In this document: in pieces, positions 9,052 to 21,200 of the stretch | How positions within the stretch are numbered: the stretch's first letter is position 1 | How the letters are laid out: the number at the start of each line of letters is the position of its first letter | From: Streptomyces sp. NBC_00576 | Lineage (GTDB): Bacteria; Actinomycetota; Actinomycetes; Streptomycetales; Streptomycetaceae | NCBI RefSeq assembly: GCF_036345175.1 | Contig: NZ_CP107780.1 | Location: 10,788,001-10,852,000, forward strand | Direction: 5' to 3' | DNA: 64,000 nucleotides | The notes under the pieces: model-generated | Database searches by the model: none | What the model was told of the DNA's origin: nothing | What the model saw: the letters and a program-made list of their open reading frames with translations, nothing else | Made by a program: the position numbers and the translations under genes

Positions 9052-12000
9052 ATGATTCCCGCGTCGTTCGCTCAGCGACGGCTGTGGCTGCAGTGGCGGA
9101 TCGAGGGGCCCAGCGCCACCTACAACAGTCCCACGATTCTGCGGCTGACCGGACAACTGGACCGGCGGGCACTCGACTCCGCGCTGCGTGACGTCATCAC
9201 CCGGCACGAAGCGCTGCGCACCGTCTTCCCCGAGACGGACGGCGAGCCCCACCAGCAGATCGTCCCCGTCGTGGACCTGGACTGGGAACTGCCCGTGGTC
9301 GAGGTGACCGGCGACGACCGTCCGGCGCACCAGGGGCTGTACACCCTCGACGAACTGCGCTGGGACGAACCGGTCCTGGACCTGCCGACCGCCGAGGCAA
9401 CCGGCGACCTGCCGGCGGACCGGATCGACGCGGGGGACCTGCCCGGCGCGGTCGCGCGTGCGGCCGCCTACGGGTTCGACCTGTCCACGGAGATCCCGAT
9501 ACGGGCGTGGCTGTTCGCCGTCGCTCCCGACGAGCACGTGCTCGTGACAGTCGTCCACCACATCGCGACCGATGGCTGGTCGATCGCCGCGTTCACCCGC
9601 GACCTGTCGACCGCGTACACCGCCCGCAGCCGGGGGCAGGCCCCGGACTGGGCCCCGCTGCCGGTGCAGTACGCCGACTACACCCTGTGGCAGCGAGAAC
9701 TCCTCGGCGACCGGGACGATCCCGGCAGCGTCCTCTCTCGTCAGATCGCCTACTGGCGGGATGCCCTGGAGGGAGCCCCCGAGGAGCTGACCCTGCCGAC
9801 GGACCGCTCCCGCCCCGCGGAACCTTCCCACCGCGGGCACACGGTCGCGATCGGCATGCCCGCCCGGACCCACGCCACGCTGGCCGCGGTGGCCCGCCGC
9901 CACCACGCCACTCTGCCGATGCTGTTCCAGGCTGGCCTGGCGGTGACGCTGTCGCGGCTCGGCGCCGGTGACGACATCCCGATCGGGACGCCGACCGCGG
10001 GGCGATCCGACGAGGCGCTGCACGACCTGATCGGATTCTTCGTCAACACCCTGGTGATCCGGGCGGATCTCACCGGGGACCCCACGTTCGCCGAGGTGAT
10101 CGACCGTGTGCGCACCACGGCCGTGCGCGCCCTCGGCCATCAGGACGTGCCGTTCGAGCGGCTGGTCGAGGTGCTGGCCCCGGCTCGCTCTCTCGCCCGC
10201 CATCCCCTGTTCCAGGTCGCCCTCGCCCCGCTCGACGACACCACCACGCTCGACGTCCACGGCCTGCGCGGCGACGTGCTCTCGATCGGCCGTGCCTCGG
10301 CCAAGTTCGACCTGGAGGCGATGCTGGGCGAGGGCTTCGACGAGGCTGGTGCACCGGCGGGGATACGCGGCGTGGTCACGGGTGCGGCAGATCTGTTCGA
10401 CGCGAGCACGGTCGAGTGGATCGCGGGGTGTCTGGTGCGCGTCCTGACGGCGATGGCAGCCGACCCGGACATGCGCGTCAGCTCGGTCGAGGTGCTGGGC
10501 GCGGACGAGCTGTTCCGGCTGGTGGAGGGGTTCAACAACACGGCGGTGCCGGTGCGGGACGCGTCGCTGCCGGACATGTTCGCGGAACGGGTGGCTGCCG
10601 ATCCGGACGCGTCGGCCCTGGTGTGCGGCGGAGTCGAGATGTCGTACGCCGAACTCGACGTGCGTTCGGACCGGCTGGCCCGCGCCCTGGTGGCTTCCGG
10701 GGTCGGGCAGGAGTCGGTCGTCGCCGTGCTGATGGAACGCTCGGTGGACCTGGTGGTGGCCCTGCTCGCCGTGTTGAAGGCCGGTGGCGCCTATCTGCCG
10801 CTGGATGTGACATGGCCGGTGGCGCGGATGCGTTCCGTGATCGAGGACGCGGGCGCCCACCTGGTCGTGGTGAGCGAGACGTCGGCCGGACACGGCCTCG
10901 GTGTCGCTGAGGTGTCTGTGGATGAGGGATCGGACGAGGGCCCCCTTCCGGTCGTGGCGCAAACGGCGGCCGCGTATGTGATGTACACGTCCGGTTCGAC
11001 GGGTGTGCCGAAGGGTGTGGTGGTGACGCACCGGGATGTCGTGGCGCTGGCCACGGATCGCTGTTGGGGTGCTCCGTCGCGGGTGTTGTTCCACGCGCCG
11101 CATGCCTTTGATGCCTCGTCGTATGAGTTGTGGGTCCCGCTGCTGTCCGGCGCGACGGTTGTCGTCGCGCCGGACGAGCGGGTGGATGCGGTGGTGATGC
11201 GCCGTCTGGTCGCCGATCACGAGCTGTCGCATGTGCATGTGACGGCCGGATTGCTGCGGGTGCTGGCGGATCAGGATCCGGGTTGTTTTGCGGGTGTGGG
11301 TGAGGTGTTGACGGGTGGGGATGTGGTGCCGGCGGAGTCGGTGCGTCGGGTGCTGGAGGCCAGTCCTGGTGTGATGGTGCGGCAGTTGTACGGGCCGACC
11401 GAGGTGACCTTGTGTGCCACTCAGTACGGGGTCGGGGATGCCGGTCGGGTGGACGGGGTGCTGCCGATCGGGCGGCCGTTGGACAACATGCGGGCGTATG
11501 TCCTGGATGGCGGGCTCAGTCCGGTGCCGGTGGGTGTGGCCGGGGAGCTGTATGTCGCCGGGGTTGGTGTCGCGCGGGGTTATCTCGGCCGGCCGGGGCT
11601 GACCGGTGAGCGGTTCGTGGCCTGCCCGTTCGGTGTGGCCGGTGAACGGATGTACCGCACGGGTGACTTGGTGCGCTGGGATGCGGAAGGCCGGTTGGTG
11701 TTCGTCGGGCGTGCCGACGGGCAGGTGAAGATCCGTGGGTTCCGGGTGGAGCCGGGGGAGGTGGAGGCCGTCCTGGGTGCCCATCCGGCGGTGGCCCAGG
11801 CGGTTGTCGTGGTGCGGGAGGACGTGCCCGGGGACAAGCGCCTGGTCGCCTATCTGGTGCCCGCCGAACGGGGCGAGGTCCTCGGCGTCACCGTCCGCGC
11901 ATACGCCACCGAGCGGCTGCCGCAGTACATGGTTCCCTCGGCGATCGTGGAGCTGGACGGCTTCCCGCTCACGACGAACGGCAAGCTCGACCGCAAGGCG

Positions 12001-12252
12001 CTCCCCGCCCCCGACTACACGATCGGCGTGGGTCGGGCGCCTGCCACTGTGCGCGAGGAGATCATTTGCGCGGCCTTCGCGGATGTTCTGGGGCTGGAGA
12101 GGGTCGGCGTCGACGACGATTTCTTCGCTCTCGGTGGGCATTCGCTGTTGGCGGTGTCGTTGGTGGAGTGGTTGCGGCGGCGTGGGGTGTCGGTGTCGGT
12201 GCGGGCGTTGTTCGTGACGCCGACGCCGGCCGCGCTCGCGGCGGTGGCGGGG
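9052..12252 (+). other. EndB module 3: C-A(Hpg)-T
   Basis: The C domain starts at residue 3 (SFAQRRLW) with no linker before it, as expected for an acceptor at a protein-protein junction; its catalytic motif is HHIATDGWS. It carries an extra stretch of roughly 45 residues (about 9300-9440) not seen in the other C domains. A code DAYVLGLLCK fits 4-hydroxyphenylglycine. Carrier serine codon 12142-12144. Confidence 0.87.
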
Positions 12253-15200
12253 CTGGATTTGGTGGAGGTGCCGCCGAATCTCATTCCTGAGGGTGCCGTT
12301 GAGATCCGGCCGGAGATGTTGACGCTGGTGGAGCTGTCCGAGGTGGAGGCCGCCCGGGTGGTGGCGGCTGTGCCGGGGGGTGCGGCCAATGTGCAGGACG
12401 TGTATCCGCTGGCGCCGTTGCAGGAAGGCATCTTTTTTCATCACTTGATGGCGGGTCAGGACGGTGACGACGTCTATGTCATGCCCTTCGTCTTGAGGAT
12501 GGGCTCGCGTGCCCGCTTGGACTCCTTCCTGACCGCGTTGCAGCGGGTGCTGGACCGGCATGACGTGTATCGCACGGCGATCGTGTGGGAGGGGTTGCCG
12601 GAGCCGGTTCAGGTGGTGTGGCGGCAGGCTGAGTTGCCGGTCACGGAGGTGGTCCTTGGTGCCGGCGCGGGTGACGTGGTCGGGCAGCTGTTGGCGGCCG
12701 CCGGTGGGCGTATGGAGTTGGACCGGGCGCCGTTGCTGAGGGTGCACATCGCGGCCGATCCGGGCGGTGGCGGATGGCTCGCTCTCGTGCGGATGCATCA
12801 CCTCGTCCAGGACCACACGGCCCTGGAAGTGGTCCTCGAAGAGGTGAAGCTGTTGCTGGCGGGGCGGGCCGATGCGCTGCCTGCGCCGGTGCCGTTCCGT
12901 GACTTCGTGGCGCAGGCCCGGCTGGGTGTGTCCGAGGAAGCGCACCGGGAGTACTTCGCCGGACTGCTGGGTGATGTGACGGAGACCAGCGCCCCCTACG
13001 GACTGCTCGACGTTCGCGGCGACGGCACGGGGGTCACCCAGGGCCGGTTGGCCGTGGAGAGCGGCCTGGCCGTGCGTGTGCGGAAGGTGGCACGGTCGCT
13101 CGCGGTGAGCCCTGCGACGGTGTTCCACCTCGCGTGGGGTCGAGTTCTGGCGGCGGTGTCCGGGCGTGATGACGTCGTGTTCGGCACGGTGCTGCTGGGC
13201 CGGGCGAGCGTCGGGGCCGACCGTGTGCCGGGGCTGTTCATGAACACCCTTCCCGTCAGGGTCGATTCGGCCGACCGGACCGTGCGGCAGGCCCTGGCCG
13301 ACATGCGCGAACAGCTCGCCGAGCTGCAGATCCACGAGCACGCGCCGCTGACACTGGCTCAGGCCGCCAGCGGCCTGCCCGGCGGTAGTCCCCTGTTCAC
13401 CTCGATCTTCAACTACCGTCACCTTCAGGTGGACGTCGAACGATCAGGCACCGGGATCGAAGGCATCGATGCCGTGCTCACAAGGGATCCGACGAACTAC
13501 CCCCTCGACGTTTCTCTCAACCAGAGCGCCTCCGGCTTCGAGTTCATCGTGGAGGCGACGGCACCGGTCGACCCGATGGGGGTGTGCACGCTCCTGCACA
13601 CCTCGGTGGCGAACCTGGTCACGGCGTTGGAGGACACCCCGGACCTGCGGCTCGGGGCGGTGGACGTCCTCGACCCCGAGTACACGGAGTTGCTGCGGCA
13701 CGTCAACGACACGGCCGCGCCCGCACCGGACGGTCTCGTGCCCGCGCTGTTCACCGCGCAGGCCACGCGTGTGGCCGAGGCGGTGGCGCTGGTGGGGTCC
13801 GGCGTGGAGCTGAGCTACGGCGAGGTCGAGGCACGCTCGAACCGGTGGGCCAGGCATCTGATCGCCTCGGGGGTGGGCCCGGAGTCGGTGGTCGCACTCG
13901 TGCTGGAGCGTTCACCGGATCTGCTGGTGGGGATTCTCGCGGTATTGAAGGCCGGTGGCGCGTATCTGCCGATCGATCCGGAACAGCCGGCCGAGCGGGT
14001 GGCGTTCATGATCGAGGATGCCGCACCGGTCCTGGTGCTGGATGAGGCCGCGATGCGGGTGGCCGTGGACGGGTACGCGGACTCGGCGGTGTCCGACGCC
14101 GACCGGATCGCTCCGTTGTTGCCCGGCCATCCGGCGTACGTGATCTACACGTCGGGCTCGACGGGACGGCCGAAGGGTGTCGTCCTCTCGCACGAGGGAT
14201 TCGTGAATCTCTCGGTGAGCCATGACCGCTTCGGGGTGGGGCCGGGGAGCCGGGTGGCGCAGTTCGCGGCGATCGGGTTCGACATGTTCTGCGAGGAGTG
14301 GCTGCTCGCGCTGCTGTCGGGGGCGGCCCTGGTGATCGTTCCGGCCGACCGGAGGCTCGGCGTCGAGTTCGCGGAGTTCCTGGCGGACTCCGGGGTCACG
14401 CACGCGACGTTGCTCCCCGCTGTGGTGGCCACGATCCCGGAGGGCGCCCTCGACGACGACTTCGTCCTGGACGTGGGCGGGGAGGCGCTTCCGGCCGAGG
14501 TGGTCGCCCGATGGGCGGCCGGAAGGACGATGTTCAACAGCTACGGGCCGACCGAGACAACGGTGAACGCAGCCGTGTGGCGGTGCCGTCCCGATCTGGA
14601 AACGGCCGCTGCGGTGCCCATCGGCCGTCCCATCGCCAACACCCGCGTCCATGTGCTCGACGACGCGTTGCGGCCCGTTCCGATGGGTGTGCTGGGCGAG
14701 TTGTACGTGACGGGTACGGGCTTGGCACGCGGTTACCTGGGACGCGCGGGCCTGACCGCCGAACGGTTCGTGGCATGCCCGTTCGAGCCGGGGCGGCGGA
14801 TGTACCGCACCGGCGACAGGGTGCGGTGGAACGCCGACGGGGAGCTGGTGTTCGCCGGGCGTGCGGATGATCAGGTGAAGATCCGCGGGTTCCGGATCGA
14901 GCCGGGTGAGATCGAGGCCGTGCTGGCGGCCCATCCGGGCGTGGAGCAGGCCGCGGTCGTCGTGCGGGAGGACGTACCCGGAGACCTCCGGCTGATCGGC
15001 TATGTGATCCCTGCCGAAGGCGTGAACGCCGCCGAGCTGCCTGATGGGGTGCGTGGGCTAGCGGCGCAGCGCCTGCCGTCGCACATGGTGCCGTCGGCGG
15101 TGGTGGTGCTCGACGCGTTCCCGCTGACGCCGAACGCCAAGCTGGACCGCAAGGCGCTGCCCGTGCCGGCGTACACGACGTCCGCCGGCACGGGCCGGGC

Positions 15201-18200
15201 CCCGGCCGACGTACGCGAGGAGACCATCTGTGCCGCGTTCGCGGACGTCCTGGGCCTGGATCGGGTCGGGGTCGATGACGACTTCTTCGCCCTGGGCGGG
15301 CACTCGCTGCTCGTCGTCTCCCTGGTGGAGCGGCTGCGGCAGCGGGGGGTATCGGTCTCGGTGCGGGCGTTGTTCGCGACCCCGACGCCCGCAGGACTGG
15401 CGTCGGCCGCGACGCCGGAGTCGGTGGTGGTGCCACCCCACCTGATTCCGCGGGACGCGCAAGAGATCACGCCGGAGATGCTGCCGCTGGTCCAGCTGAC
15501 CGAGGCCGAGATCGAACGCGTGGCGGCGGCGGTGCCCGGAGGCATGCCCAACATCCAGGACGTGTATCCGCTCGCGCCCCTCCAGGAGGGCATCTTCTTC
15601 CATCACCTGATGGCGGACCGCGACGGCACCGACGTCTATGTGACGCCGACGACGCTGCGGTTCGACTCGCGCAGCCGCCTCGACGCGTTCCTCCTCGCGC
15701 TGCGGCAGGTCGTGGACCGCAACGACGTGTACCGCACGGCGATCGTGTGGGAGGGACTGCCGCAGCCTGTCCAGGTGGTGGTACGCCACGCGGAGCTGCC
15801 GGTCACCGAGGACTCGGCGGAGCGGCTGCTCGGGGCGGGTGGTGGCTGGATGGACATCGGCCGTGCTCCGCTGATGGACGTGTGCGTCGCGGCCGAGCCG
15901 GACACCGAACGGTGGCTGGCGCTCGTGCGCATCCACCACCTGGTGCAGGATCACACGGCATCGGACGTGTTGCTCGACGAGGTGCGGGTGTTCATGACCG
16001 GGCAGGCCGACCGGCTGCCCGTGCCGGTGCCGTTCCGTGAGTTCGTGGCACAGGCACGGCTGGGGATGCCGCGCGAGGAACACGAGCGGTACTTCGCCGA
16101 ACTCCTCGGAGACGTCACCGAGTCCACCGCGCCCTACGGCCTCATGGACGTGCTCGGCGACGGCGGTGCGGCACAGGCGGGCCGGCTGCCCGTCGACGGC
16201 GACCTGGCCCGCCGCGTGTGGGAGGTGGCGCGTTCGCTGGGCGTCAGCCCGGCGACGGTGTTTCACCTGGCATGGGCGCGCGTGCTCGGAACCCTCTCCG
16301 GCCGTGGAGACGTCGTGTTCGGCACGGTGATGTTCGGACGGATGAACTCCGGCGAGGCCGCGGACCGGGTGACGGGTCTGTTCATCAACACCCTTCCGGT
16401 GCGCGTGAACCTGGCCGAACACAGTGTGGGCGAGGCGCTGACCGGACTGCGCGGCCAGCTCGCGGAACTGCTCGTGCACGAACACGCGTCACTGGCGCTG
16501 GCGCAGAGGGCCGCCGGCCTGTCCGATGGCGGACCGCTGTTCACCTCGCTCTTCAACTATCGGCACGTCAAGGCCTCGGACGCCGGCCAGGCGGAGCTGG
16601 ACGGAGTAGAGGTACTTTCCGTTCACGATCACACCAACTACCCCCTCACCGTTTCGGTGGACCAGAGCGCGACCGGCTTCGAACTGGTCGTCGAGGCTGT
16701 GGCGCAGGTCGATCCGACGGAGGTGTGCGGGCTGCTGCACACCTGCCTGGGGAACCTGGTCGAGGCGCTGGCGGACTCCCCGGACGCCCCCCTCCACGCG
16801 ATCGACGTCCTGGACGCCGAGTACGCCGAACTGCTGTCCCGGAGCGGCGACATGGCCGCCCCGGTGCCGGACGGAGTGGTGCCGGATCTGTTCGCGGCCC
16901 AGGCGTTACGGACGCCGGACGCGATCGCGTTGGTGGGCACTGACAGCCGGCTGAGTTACGGCGAGGTGGATGCGTGGGCGAATCGTCTGGCGCGGAAGCT
17001 GGTCGTGTCGGGGGTGGGTCCGGAGTCGGTGGTGGCTTTGGTGTTGGAGCGGTCGCCGGAGTTGGTGGTGGCGGTTCTGGCGGTGCTGAAGGCGGGTGGT
17101 GCGTACTTGCCGATCGATCCGGGGCAGCCGGTTGAGCGGATCCGGTCGGTGATCGAGGATGCCGGGTCGGTGTTGGTGGTGGACAGTCCGGAGTTCCTTG
17201 CGGAGGTCGACGGTTATGACGAGGGTCCGGTGTCGGACGTGGACCGGCTTGCTCCGTTGCTGCCGTCCCACCCGGCGTATGTGATCTACACGTCGGGCTC
17301 CACCGGACGGCCCAAGGGTGTGCTGGTGCCGCACCGGAACGTGGTGGCGTTGTTCGCCGCTGCCCGGGAGGTGCTGGACTTCGGTGCGGGTGATGTGTGG
17401 AGCTGGTTCCACTCGCTGGCTTTCGACTTCTCCGTTTGGGAGTTGTGGGGTGCGTTGCTGCATGGCGGGCGGGTGGTGGTGGTGCCGTTCGAGGTGTCGC
17501 GGTCGCCGGGGGAGTTCGCGGAGCTGTTGGAGCGCGAGCGGGTGACGGTGCTGAGTCAGACGCCTTCGGCGTTCTACCAGCTGATGGAGGCTCAGTCGCA
17601 CCGTGCCGGTGCGCTGCACGACCTGCGGGTGGTGGTGTTCGGCGGTGAGGCGCTGGAGCCGGCGCGGCTGGCCGGCTGGTGGGAGCGGTTGGGCGGGGCC
17701 GGGCCCCGGCTGGTGAACATGTACGGCATCACCGAGACCACGGTGCATGTCACGCACCACGATCTCGGGCCGGACGAGAGCACGGACGGCAGTGTGATCG
17801 GGCGGGGTCTGCCGGGGCTGTCGGTGTATGTGCTGGATGAGTGGCTGCGGCCGGTCCCGGTGGGCGTGACCGGTGAGTTGTATGTGGCCGGGGCGCAGGT
17901 CGCGCGGGGCTACATGGGCCGCCCGGGGCTGACCGGTGAGCGGTTCGTCGGGTGTCCGTTCGGTGTGGCGGGGGGCCGGATGTACCGGTCGGGTGACCGG
18001 GCCCGGTGGGCTGCGGACGGTCGGCTGGTGTTCGCGGGGCGTGCGGATGAGCAGGTGAAGATCCGTGGGTTCCGGATCGAGCCGGGTGAGGTGTCGGCCG
18101 TGCTGGCGGCGCACCCGGACGTGGTCCAGGCCGCGGTGATCGCGCGCGACGACGCCCTGGGCGGAACGCGGTTGATCGGCTACGTCGTGCCCGCCGACGG

Positions 18201-21200
18201 CTGCGACGGTGTCCTGGACGCGGTGCGCGGGTTCGCGGTGGAGCGGTTGCCGTCGTACATGGTGCCCTCGGCGTTCGTGGAGCTCGAGACCCTGCCCTTG
18301 ACGGTCAACGGCAAGCTGGACCGCAGGGCGCTGCCGGAGCCGGACCACGCCGGCGCGGGTGCCGGACGCGCCCCGGTCACGGCTCAGGAAGAGCTGCTGT
18401 GCCAGGCGTTCGCCGAGGTGCTGGGGCTGCCGGTGGTCGGGGTCGACGACGACTTCTTCGCCCTCGGCGGGCACTCGCTCCTGGCGGTGTCCCTGGTGGA
18501 GTGGCTGCGGCAACGCGGCGTGTCGGTCTCGGTGCGGGCCCTGTTCGCGTCCGCGACCCCGGCCCGCCTGGCCGCGGTGGCCGGGCCCGACCGGGTCGAG
18601 GTGCCGCCCGGCCGGATCCCCGACAACGCCACAGAGATCACACCGGAGATGCTCCCCCTCGTCGAGCTGACCGATGAGGAGCTGGCCCGCGTGGTGGTGG
18701 CCGTTCCGGGGGGCGTGCCCAACATCCAGGACGTGTATCCGCTGGCGCCGCTGCAGGAAGGCATCTTCTTCCACCACCTGTTGGCCGACCGGGACGGCAC
18801 GGACGTCTACGCGACACCGATCATGCTCACCATCGCCTCCCGGCAGAGACTTGAGGACTTCCTCGCGGCGCTGCAGCAGATGGTGGACCGGAACGACATC
18901 TACCGCACCGCGATCCTGTGGGAAGGGTTGCGCGAACCGGTGCAGGTGGTCGTACGCCATGCCGATCTGCCGGTCGAGGAGATCGCCCTCGACCCCGACG
19001 GACCCGAGGCCGCCGATCAGCTTCTGTCGGCGGGCGAGTCCGCCATCGACGTGACACGAGCGCCGTTGCTGCGGGTGCGTGTGACGGCGGCCTCGGACGG
19101 CGGATGGATGGTGCTGCTGCGCATCCACCACCTGGTCCAGGACCACACCACCTTCGACGTGGTGCTCGACGAGGTCCGCGCGTTCATGAACGGGCAGGGG
19201 GAGCGGCTGCCCGCGCCAGTGCCGTTCCGCGAGTTCGTGGCCCGGGCACGGTTCGGGGTTTCGCGGGAGGAGCACGAGCGCTACTTCACCGACCTGCTGG
19301 GCGACGTCACCCAGACCACGGCCCCGTACGGCCTCATGGACGTCTACGGTGACGGCACGGATGCCGCACAGGTCCGGCTGCGGATGGACGAGGCCCTGAC
19401 CCGGCGAGTCCGGAACCTGGCGCGGTCGCTCGGCGTGAGCCCGGCGACGCTGTTCCACGTGGCGTGGGCACGGGTGCTCGGCACACTGTCGGGCCGCGAC
19501 GACGTCGTGTTCGGTACGATCCTGTTCGGACGGATGAACGCCGGCGCCGGCGCCGACCGTGCTCCGGGCCTCTTCATCAACACCCTGCCGGTGCGGCTGC
19601 GTCTGGCCGCCAAGAGCGCGGCCGACGTCCTCACGGACATGCGCCACCAGCTCGCTCAGCTGATGGTCCACGAACATGCCTCGCTCGCCCTGGCACAGCG
19701 GGCCAGCGAGGTGCCCGGCTCCAGCCCGCTGTTCACCTCGCTGTTCAACTACCGGCACAACCTGCCCGCCGAGCGGCATCCCGGCGCCGGCCTCGACGGC
19801 GTGAGCGTCGTGATGCACCGGGAGTACTCGAACTACCCGGTGGTCGTGTCCGTCGACGATGACGGCACAGACTTCGAGGTGGAAGTGGAGGCCGTCGCCC
19901 CGGTCGATCCCTCGGGGGCGGGCACGCTGCTGCTCACCTGTCTGGAGGGCCTGTCGACGGCCCTGGAACACGCTCCGGACACCCCCCTGACAGCGATTGA
20001 CGTGCTCGGCCCGGCCGAGCTCACACGGATCCTGGCGGGATGGAACGACACGGCGGCACCCGCGCCGGAAGTGCCGGTGCCCCAGGCCTTCGCCGCCCGC
20101 GTGGCGGCGGATCCGGACGCGGTGGCCGTCGTGGGGGACGGCGTGGAACTCACCTACCGGGATCTCGACGTGCGTTCGGACCGGCTGGCCCGCGCCCTGG
20201 TGGCTTCCGGGGTCGGGCAGGAGTCGGTCGTCGCCGTGCTGATGGAACGCTCGGTGGACCTGGTGGTGGCCCTGCTCGCCGTGTTGAAGGCCGGTGGCGC
20301 CTATCTGCCGCTGGATGTGACATGGCCGGTGGCGCGGATGCGTTCCGTGATCGAGGACGCGGGCGCCCACCTGGTCGTGGTGAGCGAGACGTCGGCCGGA
20401 CACGGCCTCGGTGTCGCTGAGGTGTCTGTGGATGAGGGATCGGACGAGGGCCCCCTTCCGGTCGTGGCGCAAACGGCGGCCGCGTATGTGATGTACACGT
20501 CCGGTTCGACGGGTGTGCCGAAGGGTGTGGTGGTGACGCACCGGGATGTCGTGGCGCTGGCCACGGATCGCTGTTGGGGTGCTCCGTCGCGGGTGTTGTT
20601 CCACGCGCCGCATGCCTTTGATGCCTCGTCGTATGAGTTGTGGGTCCCGCTGCTGTCCGGCGCGACGGTTGTCGTCGCGCCGGACGAGCGGGTGGATGCG
20701 GTGGTGATGCGCCGTCTGGTCGCCGATCACGAGCTGTCGCATGTGCATGTGACGGCCGGATTGCTGCGGGTGCTGGCGGATCAGGATCCGGGTTGTTTTG
20801 CGGGTGTGGGTGAGGTGTTGACGGGTGGGGATGTGGTGCCGGCGGAGTCGGTGCGTCGGGTGCTGGAGGCCAGTCCTGGTGTGATGGTGCGGCAGTTGTA
20901 CGGGCCGACCGAGGTGACCTTGTGTGCCACTCAGTACGGGGTCGGGGATGCCGGTCGGGTGGACGGGGTGCTGCCGATCGGGCGGCCGTTGGACAACATG
21001 CGGGCGTATGTCCTGGATGGCGGGCTCAGTCCGGTGCCGGTGGGTGTGGCCGGGGAGCTGTATGTCGCCGGGGTTGGTGTCGCGCGGGGTTATCTCGGCC
21101 GGCCGGGGCTGACCGGTGAGCGGTTCGTGGCCTGCCCGTTCGGTGTGGCCGGTGAACGGATGTACCGCACGGGTGACTTGGTGCGCTGGGATGCGGAAGG

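Larger units (their letters stand above)
15421..18600 (+). other. EndB module 5: dual C/E-A(Thr)-T
   Basis: The dual-type C domain (HHLMADRDGTD) predicts D-Orn4. The A domain is chimeric: before about 17240 it resembles the Cit/End-type A domains of modules 9, 10 and 15, and from 17240 it is identical to the Thr core of module 2, giving code DFWSVGMVHK. The TTA codon of endB is in its N-terminal part. Carrier serine codon 18475-18477. Confidence 0.86.
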
